DNA from: Microstegium vimineum
Taxonomy: Eukaryota; Streptophyta; Magnoliopsida; Poales; Poaceae
Reading direction: 5' to 3'
NCBI GenBank assembly: GCA_022036555.1
Contig: CM039119.1
Span: forward strand, 37,331,255 to 37,395,254
Length of the DNA stretch: 64,000 bases
Below the pieces are notes generated by a model. It was given only the letters and a program-made list of their open reading frames with translations. It searched no databases and had not been told where the DNA came from. Shown in pieces: positions 12,128 through 23,199 of this stretch (the stretch's first letter is position 1; every line of letters starts with the position of its first letter). Made by a program: the position numbers and the translations under genes.

Positions 12128-12561
12128 ACTGAATTTGTTTTAAAACAGTTTCAAAACCTCCAACCTAAGTTTTAAAACTTAAACCAAAGTTGTTCAGAAT
12201 AATATTCTCTACATTTTTCATGTAGGTCATAATTTCTGAAAACCATTATTTACAAGGTTCTAGATTAAAAACTAATTAAGCCATTTTTAGAAAAGAATTG
12301 CTTTTATTCTTAATAGGTAAACTAAGCTTAATTAGGCAGGGTAATTAATCATAAAAGCAAACCATTCTTTATTCTAAGCATAGCAAACTTAGCTAAACAT
12401 GTTGATCAAGAAGTTGAGCACAAAACACCTATTAAATTCTTGTGTGAAGAATAAAGCATACACACATGAAATGATGGCCTAAGTAAACATGAATGCAATG
12501 CAATGCTTATGCTTAGTGGCTAATGATGACCCTAATGCAAAGCTTGACATAGGGTGTCACA

Positions 12562-12577
12562 GCCCTTCCCCCCTTAA
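12562..12577 (-). other. Element A polypurine tract
   Basis: The minus strand reads TTAAGGGGGGAAGGGC, immediately upstream (element sense) of the 3' LTR that starts at 12561. This is the expected priming site for plus-strand DNA synthesis. The reading frame of the chromodomain appears to run into it. Confidence 0.85.
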
Positions 12578-12730
12578 AGAAATCTCGTCCCGAGATTTGG
12601 GTTTCGTACCATTTATTATAAAAGGTGGGATAGTTTGTGCTTAGGTAGGCCTCGGTCTCCCAGGTTGCATCGTTCGGACCATAATTGCTCCAAAGAACCT
12701 TGAAAGTCTTCACTTCTCAGTTTCTGGTAA
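12578..12730 (-). pseudogene. Element A chromodomain remnant
   Basis: The minus-strand frame contains KTFKVLWSNYGPNDATWE followed by the YPTFY segment. This is the aromatic-rich chromodomain signature at the integrase C-terminus of chromoviruses, which directs integration towards marked chromatin. It is out of frame with the upstream pol: a one-base length change in an A-run near 12735 shifts the frame, and a TGA follows near 12714. The tail GRDFFKGG leads into the polypurine tract. Confidence 0.75.
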
Positions 12731-12732
12731 CT

Positions 12733-15147
12733 CTAGTTTTTTGTGTCCAAGATCTTTTCTGGCCTCTCAAAGTACTCCAAGTCTGATCTGATCGCGATGT
12801 TGGAACTCTGTACTGCTTCTTCTTCCAGAACTCGAAGACATTTCTTGAACTGAGATACGTGAAACACTAGAAAGATAGCACTCATCTCTAGAGGTAACTG
12901 TACTTGGTAAGCTACCTTGCCCTTCTTGGCAACAATCCAATAGGGTCCAACATATTGGGGTGCTAACTTTTTCTTAATTCCAAAACGGCGGACGCCTTTC
13001 ATAGGTGATACCTTAAGGTACACATAGTCACCAACTTGAAACTTCAAAGGTCTCCTCCTTTGATCGGCATATCCTTTCTGTCGAGACTGAGTTGCCCGGA
13101 TATGCTGTTGAACGGTGCGAACTATCTCTTCTGCCTCCTTCACATAATCCGTACCATAGAATCCCTTGTCTGCTGTCTCAATCCAATTGACAGGGGTTCT
13201 ACACTTTTGTCCATACAAGGCATCGAACGGTGCCATCTTAATACTTTCCTGGTAACTGTTGTTGTATGAGAACTCTGCCAAAGGTAACCATTTCTTCCAT
13301 GACCCTTTTGCTGACACAACACATGCTCTCAACATGTCTTCCAACACTTGATTCACTCGTTCTGTTTGTCCATCTGTTTGAGGGTAATAAGCTGAGCTTC
13401 GAATCAACTTTGTCCCCAACTCTTTATGCAACTGCTCCCAAAAACGAGCAATGAACTGAGATCCTCTATCTGATATGATGCTTTTGGGAATACCATGCAG
13501 TCTCAGAATATTCTGAACATATAGCTCTGCATACTGATGTGGTCGGTAGGTAACCTTGACTGGTACAAAGTGAGCTACCTTGGTTAAGCGATCAACAATA
13601 ACCCATAAAGAATCATTTTCCTTCTGAGTGGTAGGTAACCCTGTGATGAAGTCCATACTGATATCTTCCCACTTCCACTCAGGTATAGATAGCGGTTGTA
13701 GCAAACCGGCAGGTTTCATGTGTATGGCCTTAATGAGACAACATGTATCACAGTTTGCAACATACTCAGCAATATCCAACTTCATCTTATACCACCAATA
13801 CCTTGTCCTGAGGTCATGGTACATCTTACTACTGCCAGGGTGAATTGATAGCTTCGAGTTATGTGCTTCATTGAGATTTCTATCTCGTAGAACCTGGTCT
13901 TTAGGAACTACCAAACGTTGATTGAACCATAGGACTCCTTTCTCATCCACTTTGAAATTCAGAGATTTACTGGTTTCTAGCCTTTGTTTGGTTTGCATAA
14001 GTTCTTTGTCTGATTTCTGTCCCTCAATAATATCACTATCCAAGGTACACTGGATAACAATATTATTTAGCACTATAGGATGCATTAGATCAAATCCATC
14101 TTCTAACAATGGTTGAAACAAGTTGCAATGAGATTTGCGGCTCAAAGCATCTGCTACAACATTCACTTTTCCAGGGTGGTAATGCACTTCCAAGTTATAA
14201 TCCTTGATTAACTCTAACCATTTCCTCTGCCTCATATTCAATTCAGACTGAGTAAACAAGTACTTCAAACTTTTATGATCGGTGAAGATGTGACACAGAT
14301 TACCCATTAGGTAATGCCTCCATATTTTCAGAGTATGCACGACTGCTGCTAGCTCCAAGTCATGTGTCGGGTAATTCTCCTCATGAGGTCGAAGTTGTCG
14401 TGAGGCATAAGCAATGACTCTTCCATTTTGTATCAACACACATCCCAATCCAATGGTTGACGCATCGCAAAACACATCAAAAGGTTCCTCCAGATTTGGT
14501 TGTGCCAAGACCGGTGCAGTAGTTAACAGTGTCCGCAAGGTACGGAACGTTGTTTCACATTCTAGGCTCCATTCAAACTTCTTGTTCTTCTACATTAACC
14601 TTGTCATGGGTTTAGCTATCTTAGAAAAGTCTGGGATAAAACGACGGTAGTATCCGGCCAATCCTAAAAAGCTGCGAACCTCATACACGTTAACGAGTGT
14701 TTTCCAATTCATGACTTCTTGCACTTTTGAGGGGTCCACTGAGATATCCTCTGCTGACAAGATATGACCCAGAAAAGGCACTTTGGTCAACCAAAACTCA
14801 CACTTGCTAAACATAGCATAAAGCTTATGCTCCCTTAACCGTTTCAGCACTATTCTCAGGTGTTCTACGTGGTCCTTCTCATTTTCCGAATATACCAGGA
14901 TGTCATCGATGAAAACCACTACAAACTTGTCCAATTCTTGCATGAACACCGAGTTCATCAAGTACATAAAATGCGCAGGCGCATTTGTTAACCCAAAGGA
15001 CATCACTAGATATTCAAAGAGACCGTACCTCGTGGAGAAAGCGGTCTTGGGTACATCCTCTTTTCTGATCTTAATCTGATGGTAACCAGACCATAAGTCT
15101 ATCTTGGAGAACACTTTAGCTTTGGACAAATGATCAAACAACAAATC
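12733..15147 (-). pseudogene. Element A pol, 3' part (RT, RNase H, integrase)
   Basis: Reading leftward from the B2 insertion: RT fragment with VFSKIDLWSGYHQIKIR, FVVVFIDDILVYS (catalytic DD) and FLGLAGYYRRF; RNase H with FCDASTIGLGCVL and TDHKSLKY; integrase with the zinc-binding segment ending CDTC, and the D-D-E core in MDFITGLP, SDRGSQF and GQTERVNQ. A TAG at 14590-14592 separates the RT part from a 601-codon frame that is otherwise open. A frameshift near 12735 precedes the chromodomain. The N-terminal part of the same RT lies at 43196-43999, displaced by element B2. Confidence 0.9.
15143..15147. repeat. Target-site duplication of B2, left copy (AAATC)
   Basis: AAATC directly abuts the TGTCACACCC terminus of B2. 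The identical 5-mer at 43191-43195 abuts the other terminus, GGGTGTTACA. The two copies lie inside element A's RT coding sequence and join in frame if B2 is removed. Confidence 0.92.
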
Positions 15148-17598
15148 TGTCACACCCAATTTTAAGAATAAAATTGAATGTGAATAACTCATGTGTGCCC
15201 AGAGATCAATCACACACATAAGTCGACAAATCTTTAAATAGTACCATCACTGAGTGCTTATTACATAACGAATAATATTCTTAAACATAACAGCGGAAAT
15301 AAAGATAACTCTCGGGACAAAGCTCCACTTCACAGGGAACGCCAACTGGTTGACCACTAGCCTAGTACTCCTCACGGTAGTCTTCAAAGCAATCTGAAGG
15401 GGTTGAGAAAGCAAGAGTGAGCACTTAAAGTACTCAGCAAGAGTAACATAGGGTTATGAAGCTCAAAGGCTGACACTGTCTGAACTGCGGTTGCTTTTAA
15501 ACTTGGTCAAGTTTTACCAACACTTAGCTTTAATTATGCAAACCCAGTTGATAACCACATGATAAGATTAGTAAACATCATTAACAATTAAACAACATGT
15601 TCATCTACACTGTGAATTTTCCAGGCCGCTCGTGACCGTGAGCACGGCTATCATGATAGGTTTACACTCTGTAGAGGTTATACACTTTACCCACAAGCCG
15701 TGTTGCCCATATGCCTGGGTTTGCAACTCCCAAAACACTTCCAAGGTCAGCGGGCAGGGAACACTATGAAGTCTTTCAAAAGCCCTTTCTAGCATGTAGC
15801 GGACCCTGCGGACCCAATGCAAAGGGGAATATTGGACACCCCGATGGTACCACCCGCAGCGGTCCCCACATAAGCTCTACCCCATAACCAGCTCGGCAAA
15901 GGTGCCTTTCACGAACCACAAGCATGCTAGTCCAAACTTCATACTTAACTAAAGCCAGAGCCATTATAGCACTCGTGGTTGCATTTGAATCCCAGCTTTT
16001 GCTCTACAGTGGGGTCCTATTCCATGTTGCTACAAAAGCAAATTTTATCTCATTGTTGCATATATCCTTAATCAATATTCGATTCAATATTCATCATGTA
16101 AAGCATAGCAAAGCTACCCATATGCATAGAGACCCATGGTGACAAGGTAAAAGGATAACAAAGCTATGGTACATATCTAAATAGGAATCAATTTAGACAC
16201 ATGCAATCATGACTAGATGAATTAGGGTGAATAGGTAACAAGGATGATCCTATGTTAAACTTTCCTTGATCACAAAGCTCTTGGTGATCCTGATCTGCTG
16301 CAAAGAACTCTTGCTCACTGAAGAGCTCACCGGCTGTACTCGATCAACATCACCACGCAATCATCCGAACAATCATACACGAAGCAATAAAGATATGATC
16401 AGAACATTACACCATAAACAATAAAGAGGTTTTGAAGAGATTATAAAACAGATCTATACTTTACTACGATCACAAAGACGCAAGAACCACGCTAATCGGA
16501 TCTAAAACGAATAAACTATAGATTAAACAAGATTTTGAAAAGGGCAAGATTAAAGCATTAAAAGAATTAATTTACTTTGATTTTCAAAAGTTATTAACAT
16601 AGATGAAATCTATACTACTGGATAGAGCATAAAATTACGGATCTAACGCAACTTGAACGGATCGATTTGGATTTAAAACGAGCAAATTATAAGCATTTAA
16701 AGTTCAGTGGCAAAACTGTAAATAGGGTTTTTCTTTTAAAATCGAATTAAACAGATCTATAAAGGAAATACGCTTTCCAGAGAGAAAAGCGTAAAGGTGA
16801 AAGGCGCTTTTAGGACTGCGGGTTTATTCCCCAAAAACTGAGGGTCTCTTTAGAAAGAAAACCCTCGAAGGGGTATCTTTGATCTGAGACCGTCGGATCT
16901 GATCCGACCGGCCCAGATTAGAAGAGGGAAGGAGAGAGGGCGGCGCACGGCGGCGGCCATGGCCGGCCGAGCCCGAGCTCGTCAGCGTAGGTCGATCGGG
17001 AGCTCCAGTGCTCGGTTTTCAAATCCGAGGACACCGGGAGAAAGAGGATGCAAAGGCGAACTCACCTAGGCAACTTGCGGGGCTCGAGGACGGACGGGAA
17101 GGGCCGAAGGCGCGAGACAGCGGCGGCGGAGCTCCTGTGCATGGTGGCGGGGTTAACCAGAGCACAAAGGAGAGGGAAAAGGGGAAGGGAAGGCGTTCAG
17201 GGCCTTCGCGAAGGTGATGCGAGGCTCGGAGAAGCTTACGGCGGCGGGATTTGCGTGGAACGGCTGCTCGGCGGCGGCGCACTGCTGCTGTAGCTTGCAC
17301 AGCGGGGCGCTGCGATGGGAGAAAACGGCGCGGGGGCCGGTGCTATTTATGGTGGGGCGAGGGGAGAGTCCCACGCGGACACGATGCGGGGAACGCGCGT
17401 GGCGCGATGCGGCGCGGCGGCGCGGGCAGAGCAGAGTCCTACTCGGACTCGGCGCGAGGGAGGGGACGGCGGCCTGACAGGCGGGGCCGCGGCGTCAGTG
17501 GGAGAGAGAAGGGAGGGTGCGGCGCTGCGTGGGCCTGCGGCCGAGCTGGGCTGAGCGCGAGGGAGGCCGGCCCAAGGGAGAAAGAGAGAAGGGGGGAG
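15148..17598 (-). repeat. B2 3' LTR, truncated by B1 insertion
   Basis: This matches 40391-42879 of the 5' LTR. It stops at GGGGGGAG where B1's TGTCACACCC begins. The final ~311 bp, equivalent to 42880-43190, are absent from the window, lost in the later deletion. A TATA-like CCATAAATAG (minus) sits near 17343-17352. Confidence 0.9.
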
Positions 17599-20593
17599 TG
17601 TCACACCCAATTTTAAGGATAAAATTGAATATGAATAACTCATGTGTGCCCAGAGATCAATCACACACATAAGCCGACAAATCTTTAAATAGTTCCATCA
17701 TTGAGTGCTTATTACATAACAAATAATATTTAAATAACATAACAGCGAAAATAAAGATAACTCTCGCGACGAAGCTCCACTTCACAGGGAACGCCGACTG
17801 GTTGACCACTAGCCTAGTACTCCTCACGGTAGTCTTCATAGCCATCTGAAGGGGGTTGAGAAAGCAAGAGTGAGCACTTACGTACTCAGCAAGAGTAACA
17901 TAGGGTTATGAAGCTCAAAAGGTTGACACTGTCTGTACTGCGGTGCTTTTAACTTGGTCAAAGTTTTAACAACAATTTGCTTTAGTTATGCTTAACCCAA
18001 GTAATAACCACATGATGAGAGTAGTAATCAACATTAATAAGTAAACAACATATTCTTCTACACTGTGAGTTTTCCAGGACGCTTGTAACCGTGAGCACGG
18101 CTATCATGATAGATTTACACTCTGTAGAGGTTATAGACTTTACCCACAAGCCATGTTACCCATATGCCCGCGTTTATAACTCCCATAACACTTCCAAGGT
18201 GAGTGGGCAGGGAACTCTATGAAGTCTTTCAAAAGTCTTCCTAACATGTTGCCAGACCCTACGGACCCACGGGCAAGGGGTATGCAAAGCCTCTACTCGA
18301 TGGTACCTTTCGAAGCGGTAACCATCCTAGAACATGCCCTGCAACCAGCTCGGCAATGGTGCCTTTCACGAACTGCCAACATGCTAGTACGAATCTTTAT
18401 ACTTGACTAAAGCTAGAGCCATTATAGCACTCGTGGTTGTATTAGAAATCTTAGCTTTTACCGTACAGTGGGGTCCTATTCAATGTTGCTATAAAAGCCA
18501 GTTTTATCACATTATTGCATATATCATTAGTCAAGATTCATCTCAAGATCCATTATTGTAAAGCATAGCAAAGCTACCCATATGCATATAAACCCATGGT
18601 GACAAGGTAAAGGATAACAAAGCTATGGTATAGATCTAATAGGAATCAAATTAGACACATGCAATAATGACTAGATTGACTTATGGTGAATAGGTAACAA
18701 GGATGATCCCATGTTAAACTTGCCTTGATCACCAAGCTCCTGGTGATCCTGATCTGCTGCAAAGAACTCTTGGTCAACGAAGATCTCACCGGCTGAACTC
18801 GATCAACATCACCACGCAATCATCCAAACAATCATACACGAAGCAAACAAGACATGATCAGAACATTACACCATAAACAATAAAGAGACTTTGAAAAGGT
18901 TATAAAACAGATCTATACTTTACTACGATCACAAAGATGCGAGAATCACCCTAATCGGATCTAAAACGAAGAAGTTATAGATTAAACGGGATTTTGAAGA
19001 GGGCAGATTAAAGCTTTAGCAAAGTAATTTTCTCTGATTTTCAAAAGTAATTAACATAGGTGAAACCTATACTACTGGATAGAGCATGAAAATACGGATC
19101 TAATGCAACTCGAACGGGTCGATTTGGATTTAAAACGAAGAAAATATAAGCGTTTGAAGTTTAGAGGCAAAACAGAAAATAGGAAATTCCTTTTATTTTT
19201 GAATTAAACAGATTCAAAAAAGGGAATACGTTTTCCCGAGGGGAAAGCGTAGAGAGCAAAGGCGCCTTTAGGACCGCAGGTTAAGAGGGGAAAACCCGAG
19301 GGGCTCTTTAGCATATTTGCCACGCGAAGGGGTATGGGGGATTCTGATCCGTTAGATCGGAGATGGATGGTGCAGATTAGAAGGGAGAGGGATCCGGCGG
19401 CGCTGTGGCCGGAGCAGAGGCAGAGGACGGCGGAGCGCCCTGGCCGGCGACTGGCGCACGGCGGCGCGAGACCGATCAGACATGGTGGCGCACGGTTTAT
19501 GGATCTGAGCACACCGGAAGATCGAGGATGACGTCGCGAGCTCGTCTAGGACGTTGGCGAGACTCAGAGAGGGACGGAGAGGCGTCGGCAACGGTGAACC
19601 GCGGCGGCGGCGTTCTGTAACGGTGGCGCGGGGCTTCCAGTGCGCAAAAGAGAAAGAGAATAGAGGGGTAAGATGTTCCGAACCCGCGTGATGCGATTGC
19701 GAGGCTCAGAGAAGCCTGAGGACGCCCGAGGAGGGACGACCTCGACGAACAGCGGCGCAAAAACATCGGTGCTCGGCGGCGGGATGAAACAGAGCGCATG
19801 GGAGGGAGAGAAGAGGGAGAGGAGCTGTTCCACAAGCTCGCGAAGGTTATGCACAGTTCGGAGGGACTCACCGGGGTCTGTGAAGCTCGAAACGGCAACG
19901 GCTCGACGGCGGAACGCGGCGGCGACGGCGGCACTGCGTCTGCGGGCGAACCGAGGGCGAGAAGATGAGGGCTATGGCGCGAGGGACTCCGCGCTATATA
20001 AAGGAGGATGGGGAGGAGTCCGGAGCGGAGACGAACGCGGGGAAACCGCGTCGGCGGTTGCGCGCGGCACGTCGTGGTGTCACGGTGGTGTCCTGCTCGG
20101 ACACGAGCAGAGGAAGGGGAAGGGCTGACCTGTGGGCCAGGGACGTCAGCGGCAGAGAGAGGGAAAAGGAGGGAGGCAAGCGGCGCCGACATGCGGGCCC
20201 GGGATGGCAGAGGGAGGAGAGGCGCAGGCATGGACTGGGCCGGCCCAAGCTGAGGGAAGGAGAGAGAGGGGGAGGGAGGCCTGTTGGGCTGGGCCACTGG
20301 GCCAGAAAGAGAGAGGTGAGGGATTTTTCCTTTTTCCTTTTTATTTTCTTTTTCAAAATTTGATTTTGCAAATTGATTTTCAAATTAGATTTTGAAATAT
20401 AAACTCTAGGGTTTTGCAAACCAAGCCACACAATAAAATGCAAGGGCATGAGATGCACAAACATGTTGGACCTAACATGGCATTTAATTTAGTTTTATTT
20501 ATTTACTTCTATGCTTCACAAAAATGCTTTAAATTAAATCAAATTAAACTCAAATTCAAATCTATTTTGCTATTCAAATTTTAGGGTGTTACA
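17599..20593 (-). repeat. B1 3' LTR (complete)
   Basis: A 2,995-bp LTR runs TGTCACACCC...GGGTGTTACA. Its first ~1.6 kb aligns readily with the B2 LTRs. The GC-rich part at about 19330-20330 aligns only in patches. A minus-sense TATATA-type box lies at about 19995-20003, about 600 bp from the U3 end, the same spacing as the CCATAAATAG of B2. Confidence 0.9.
19995..20003 (-). promoter_or_regulatory. B1 LTR TATA box
   Basis: The minus strand reads CTTTATATAGC within GC-rich U3. Position relative to the LTR end is about 600 bp, close to the TATA-like element of the B2 LTRs (about 560 bp, at 42625-42634). No transcript evidence is available. Confidence 0.45.
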
Positions 20594-20610
20594 AATCTAC
20601 CCCCTTAAAA
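20594..20610 (-). other. B1 polypurine tract
   Basis: The minus strand reads TTTTAAGGGGGTAGATT directly upstream of the 3' LTR. It is comparable to the tract of element A at 12562-12577. Confidence 0.8.
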
Positions 20611-20640
20611 GAATCTCGACCCGAGATTCCCAGATTTTAC

Positions 20641-22737
20641 TTACTTAAAGAGTTGAGGGTAGGTTTTTCTTAGATCTTCCTCTCTTTTCCAAGTGGCCTC
20701 TTCTTCTGTATACCGATTCCACTGCACTTTGCACATCTTGATGACTTTACTCCTTGTAATTCTTTTAGCTGTTTCCAAAATCTTAACCGGATATTCCTCA
20801 TAGGTCAAATCTTCCTTAAATGTAAGTTCTTCCAACGGTAACTGTTCTTCAGGTACTCGCAAACACTTCTTGAGTTGAGATACGTGAAACACGTCGTGAA
20901 CTCCTAACAAACTTTCTGGTAACTCTAACCGATAAGCAACTTCTCCACGTCTCTCGAGAATCTTGAACGGGCCAATATATCAGGGTGCTAACTTTCCTTT
21001 CATATTGAACCGTTTCACACTTCTCATAGGTGACACTTTCAAGTAAACATAATCACCTATCTCAAAAGACAAGTCTCTTCTTCGGTTATCAGCGTAACTC
21101 TTCTGTCGAGACTGTGCTATCTTCAGATTATCTCTGATTACTCAGACTTGTTCTTCTGCATCTCTCAGAACATCTGGTCCAAACGTTTGGGTTTCTCCCA
21201 TTTGATTCTAGAACAACAGAGTTCTACACTTCCGTCCATACAAAGCTTCAAACGGTGCCATTTTAAGACTTTCCTGATAACTGTTATTATATGAGAATTC
21301 AGCATAGGGCAAACTCTTGTCCCAACTGGTACCATACTGCAAAGCACAAGCTCTCAACATATCTTCTAGCACTTGGTTTGTTCTTTTTGTCTGTCCATCT
21401 GTCTGAGGATGATAGGCTGAGCTGAAATTCAACACTGTCCCAAGGGAATCATGCACTTTCCTCCAAAAATGCGAAGTGAACTGGGTTCCTCTATCTGACA
21501 CGATCTTCTTTGGAACTCCATGCTAGCATACTATTCTTTCCATGTATAACTCAGCTAACTGTGCTCCCGTATAAGTGGTTCGAACTGGCAAGAAGTGAGC
21601 TACCTTAGTCAAGCGATCAACTATGACCCAGATTGAGTCATAACCTTTCTGAGTACGCGGTAACCCAACTATGAAATCCATACCAACTTCATCCCACTTC
21701 CATTCAGGTATCTTCATCGGTTGCAACAGTCCAGCAGGTCTCTGATGTTCTGCTTTAACCCTCTGACATGTATCACATATTGCCACGTATTCTGCCACAT
21801 CATGTTTCAATCCAACCCACCAATACTTCTCTTTAAGATCTAGGTACATCTTAGTGCTTCCAAGATGGATTGAATAGGTTGACTCATGAGCTTCTCGCAG
21901 AATCGTTTGTCGTATAGACTTGATGTCAGGAACACAGATCCTCTTTCCATACCACAGTGTACCATTGTCATCTAACCGGAAACCTGGTGACTTTCCTTCC
22001 TTCAAGTTCTCAACTATTAACTGCAGATTCTTATCTTGCAACTGGCCTTCACGAATCTCCTTTTCTAGTGTAGGCTCCACTATCATCTCCATCGCACTAG
22101 CAACAATGCTCAAGTTGAGATGCTCAAGTTCAGCACACAACTCTTCCGGCATAGGTATTGTCCGAATCTCATTAACATAACTTTTCCTGCTAAGAGCGTC
22201 GGCCACAACATTGGCTTTACCAGGATGACAGTGAACATCAAGATCATAATCCTTGATCAGCTCCAACCAACGGTGTTGTCTCAAATTCAGATCTGATTGA
22301 GTAAAGATATACTTCAAGCTCTTATGGTCGGTGTAGATGTCACACTTATGACCAATAAGATAGTGTCTCCATATCTTCAATGCATGAACCACAGCTGCTA
22401 ACTCCAAGTCATGAGTCGGATAATTTAATTCATGCTTCCTCAGTTGCCGCGAAGCATACGCAACAACTCTTCCTTCTTGCATAAGCACATAACCCAAACC
22501 GAGACGAGAGGCATCACAATAGATAGAGAACTTCTGACTCAAGTCTGGCAAGGTCAACACAGGAGTTGTAGTCAATCGCTTTTTCAATTCTTCAAAGTTA
22601 GTCTGACACTTCTCTGACCAAACAAACTTGGCATCCTTCTCAAGCAACGCGGTCATAGGTTTAGCTAGCTTAGAGAATCCTTCAATGAATCTTCTATAGT
22701 GTCTAGCTAAACCAAGAAAACTGCGAATGAAAACCAC
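20641..22737 (-). pseudogene. B1 pol remnant (partial RT, RNase H, integrase, chromodomain)
   Basis: Element-sense order from 22737: RT thumb with RSFLGLA and RRFIEGFSKLAKPM; RNase H with IYCDASRLGLGYVL and TDHKSLKYIF; integrase zinc finger ending CDTCQRVK and core with MDFIVGLP, SDRGTQF and DGQTKRTNQ; chromodomain at 20641-20760 with CKVQWNRYTEEEATWKRE. Stops break it at 21523-21525 (TAG), 21208-21210 (TAG), 21142-21144 (TGA) and 20980-20982 (TGA). The RT starts with VVFI fused to RSFLG: against B2 this is an in-frame loss of 231 bp between two ATT triplets, removing the catalytic Asp-Asp. It cannot encode active enzyme. Confidence 0.9.
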
Positions 22738-22741
22738 TAGA
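22738..22741. other. Junction of a large deletion between B1 and E
   Basis: B1's RT sequence (GAAAACCACT on plus) is joined here to position ~1023 of E's 1,096-bp LTR. No LTR terminus or target duplication exists at the join. One deletion from inside B1 to inside E's left LTR accounts for four missing pieces at once: B1's 5' half, the B2 LTR tail, B2's pol 3' end, and E's LTR start. Confidence 0.75.
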
Positions 22742-22815
22742 ATGTCGATTGAAAACGGCTACCGATCAACACAAGCCCTAGCTCATTTGACACGTGCCGA
22801 AAAACGGTGTCAACA
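22742..22815 (-). repeat. E 3' LTR remnant (74 bp)
   Basis: This matches the last 74 bp of the right LTR (34598-34671) with three substitutions and ends GGTGTCAACA. The other ~1,020 bp are deleted. Confidence 0.9.
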
Positions 22816-22831
22816 CATGCCCCCCAGTTTC
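22816..22831 (-). other. E polypurine tract
   Basis: The minus strand reads AAACTGGGGGGCATG immediately before the 3' LTR remnant. It has the expected position and composition. Confidence 0.8.
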
Positions 22832-23030
22832 AGAGTGTATAATACTTTACGCGCCGAAATTCCCTCTACTGTAGCCGTTACCTTCGAGATAACTGTACAA
22901 CTTCCTCGATTATAGCACAAACAGTTGCAAATCTGACAATATCCCCTTGATTATCACGCACATCCACCGCAGACCTCTCCACATTCCTGCACAGTGTGAA
23001 CCGAAATCCCAAAATACCCCTGAGTAAGCT

Positions 23031-23037
23031 TATAAAA
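23031..23037 (+). promoter_or_regulatory. TATA box of the antisense plant-mobile-domain gene
   Basis: TATAAAA lies on the plus strand 163 bp upstream of the ATG at 23200. The intervening leader is pyrimidine- and CA-rich with no in-frame problem. It lies about 200 bp inside E, between the polypurine tract and the antisense gene, so it would be part of the element, not of host DNA. Confidence 0.55.
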
Positions 23038-23199
23038 GTTACCAGGATCCAATCTGCCTTTTTACCCCGAGTCCACTTTCACTTTCACATCTGCCTTCGT
23101 CTTCAACCTCCGGCGGCGCCTCCGAAGAACACCTGTTCAAGCTCGAGCAACAGTTCTTCCTTCAAGCCAAGTACAATCCGCAAGAACCCCTCAGCTCCA

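Larger units (their letters stand above)
7952..12561 (-). repeat. Element A 3' LTR
   Basis: A 4,610-bp terminal repeat matches 45826-50446 along its whole length with scattered substitutions. It starts TGTGGAAGAACC and ends GGGTGTCACA. It has an AT-rich half (about 9650-10480) and a sharply GC-rich block (about 10500-12075). LTRs this long are unusual and account for about 9 kb of element A. Confidence 0.93.
17599..22737 (-). mobile_element. Element B1: truncated relative of B2
   Basis: This has a complete 3' LTR (17599-20593), a polypurine tract and pol from chromodomain back into RT. It then ends abruptly at the junction with element E. Gag, protease and the 5' LTR are absent. Its pol is nearly identical to B2's over the shared part, but the U3 region of its LTR differs strongly, so it belongs to a sister subfamily. 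It inserted into B2's 3' LTR between GGGAG and GCACTGC. Confidence 0.87.

Noticed and set aside
11493..12143. Plus-strand 216-codon frame in the LTR of A, mirrored at 49378-50028
   Set aside because: It is antisense to the element, Arg/Ala-rich with no domain, and expected from the scarcity of stop codons in very GC-rich DNA.
17008..17670. Several overlapping frames of 60-120 codons in the GC-rich U3 of the B LTRs
   Set aside because: They overlap on all six frames, differ in length between LTR copies and show no motif.
19497..20297. 266-codon minus frame in the B1 LTR
   Set aside because: Ser/Pro/Arg-rich, not kept in the B2 LTRs at the matching place, and lies in GC-rich U3.
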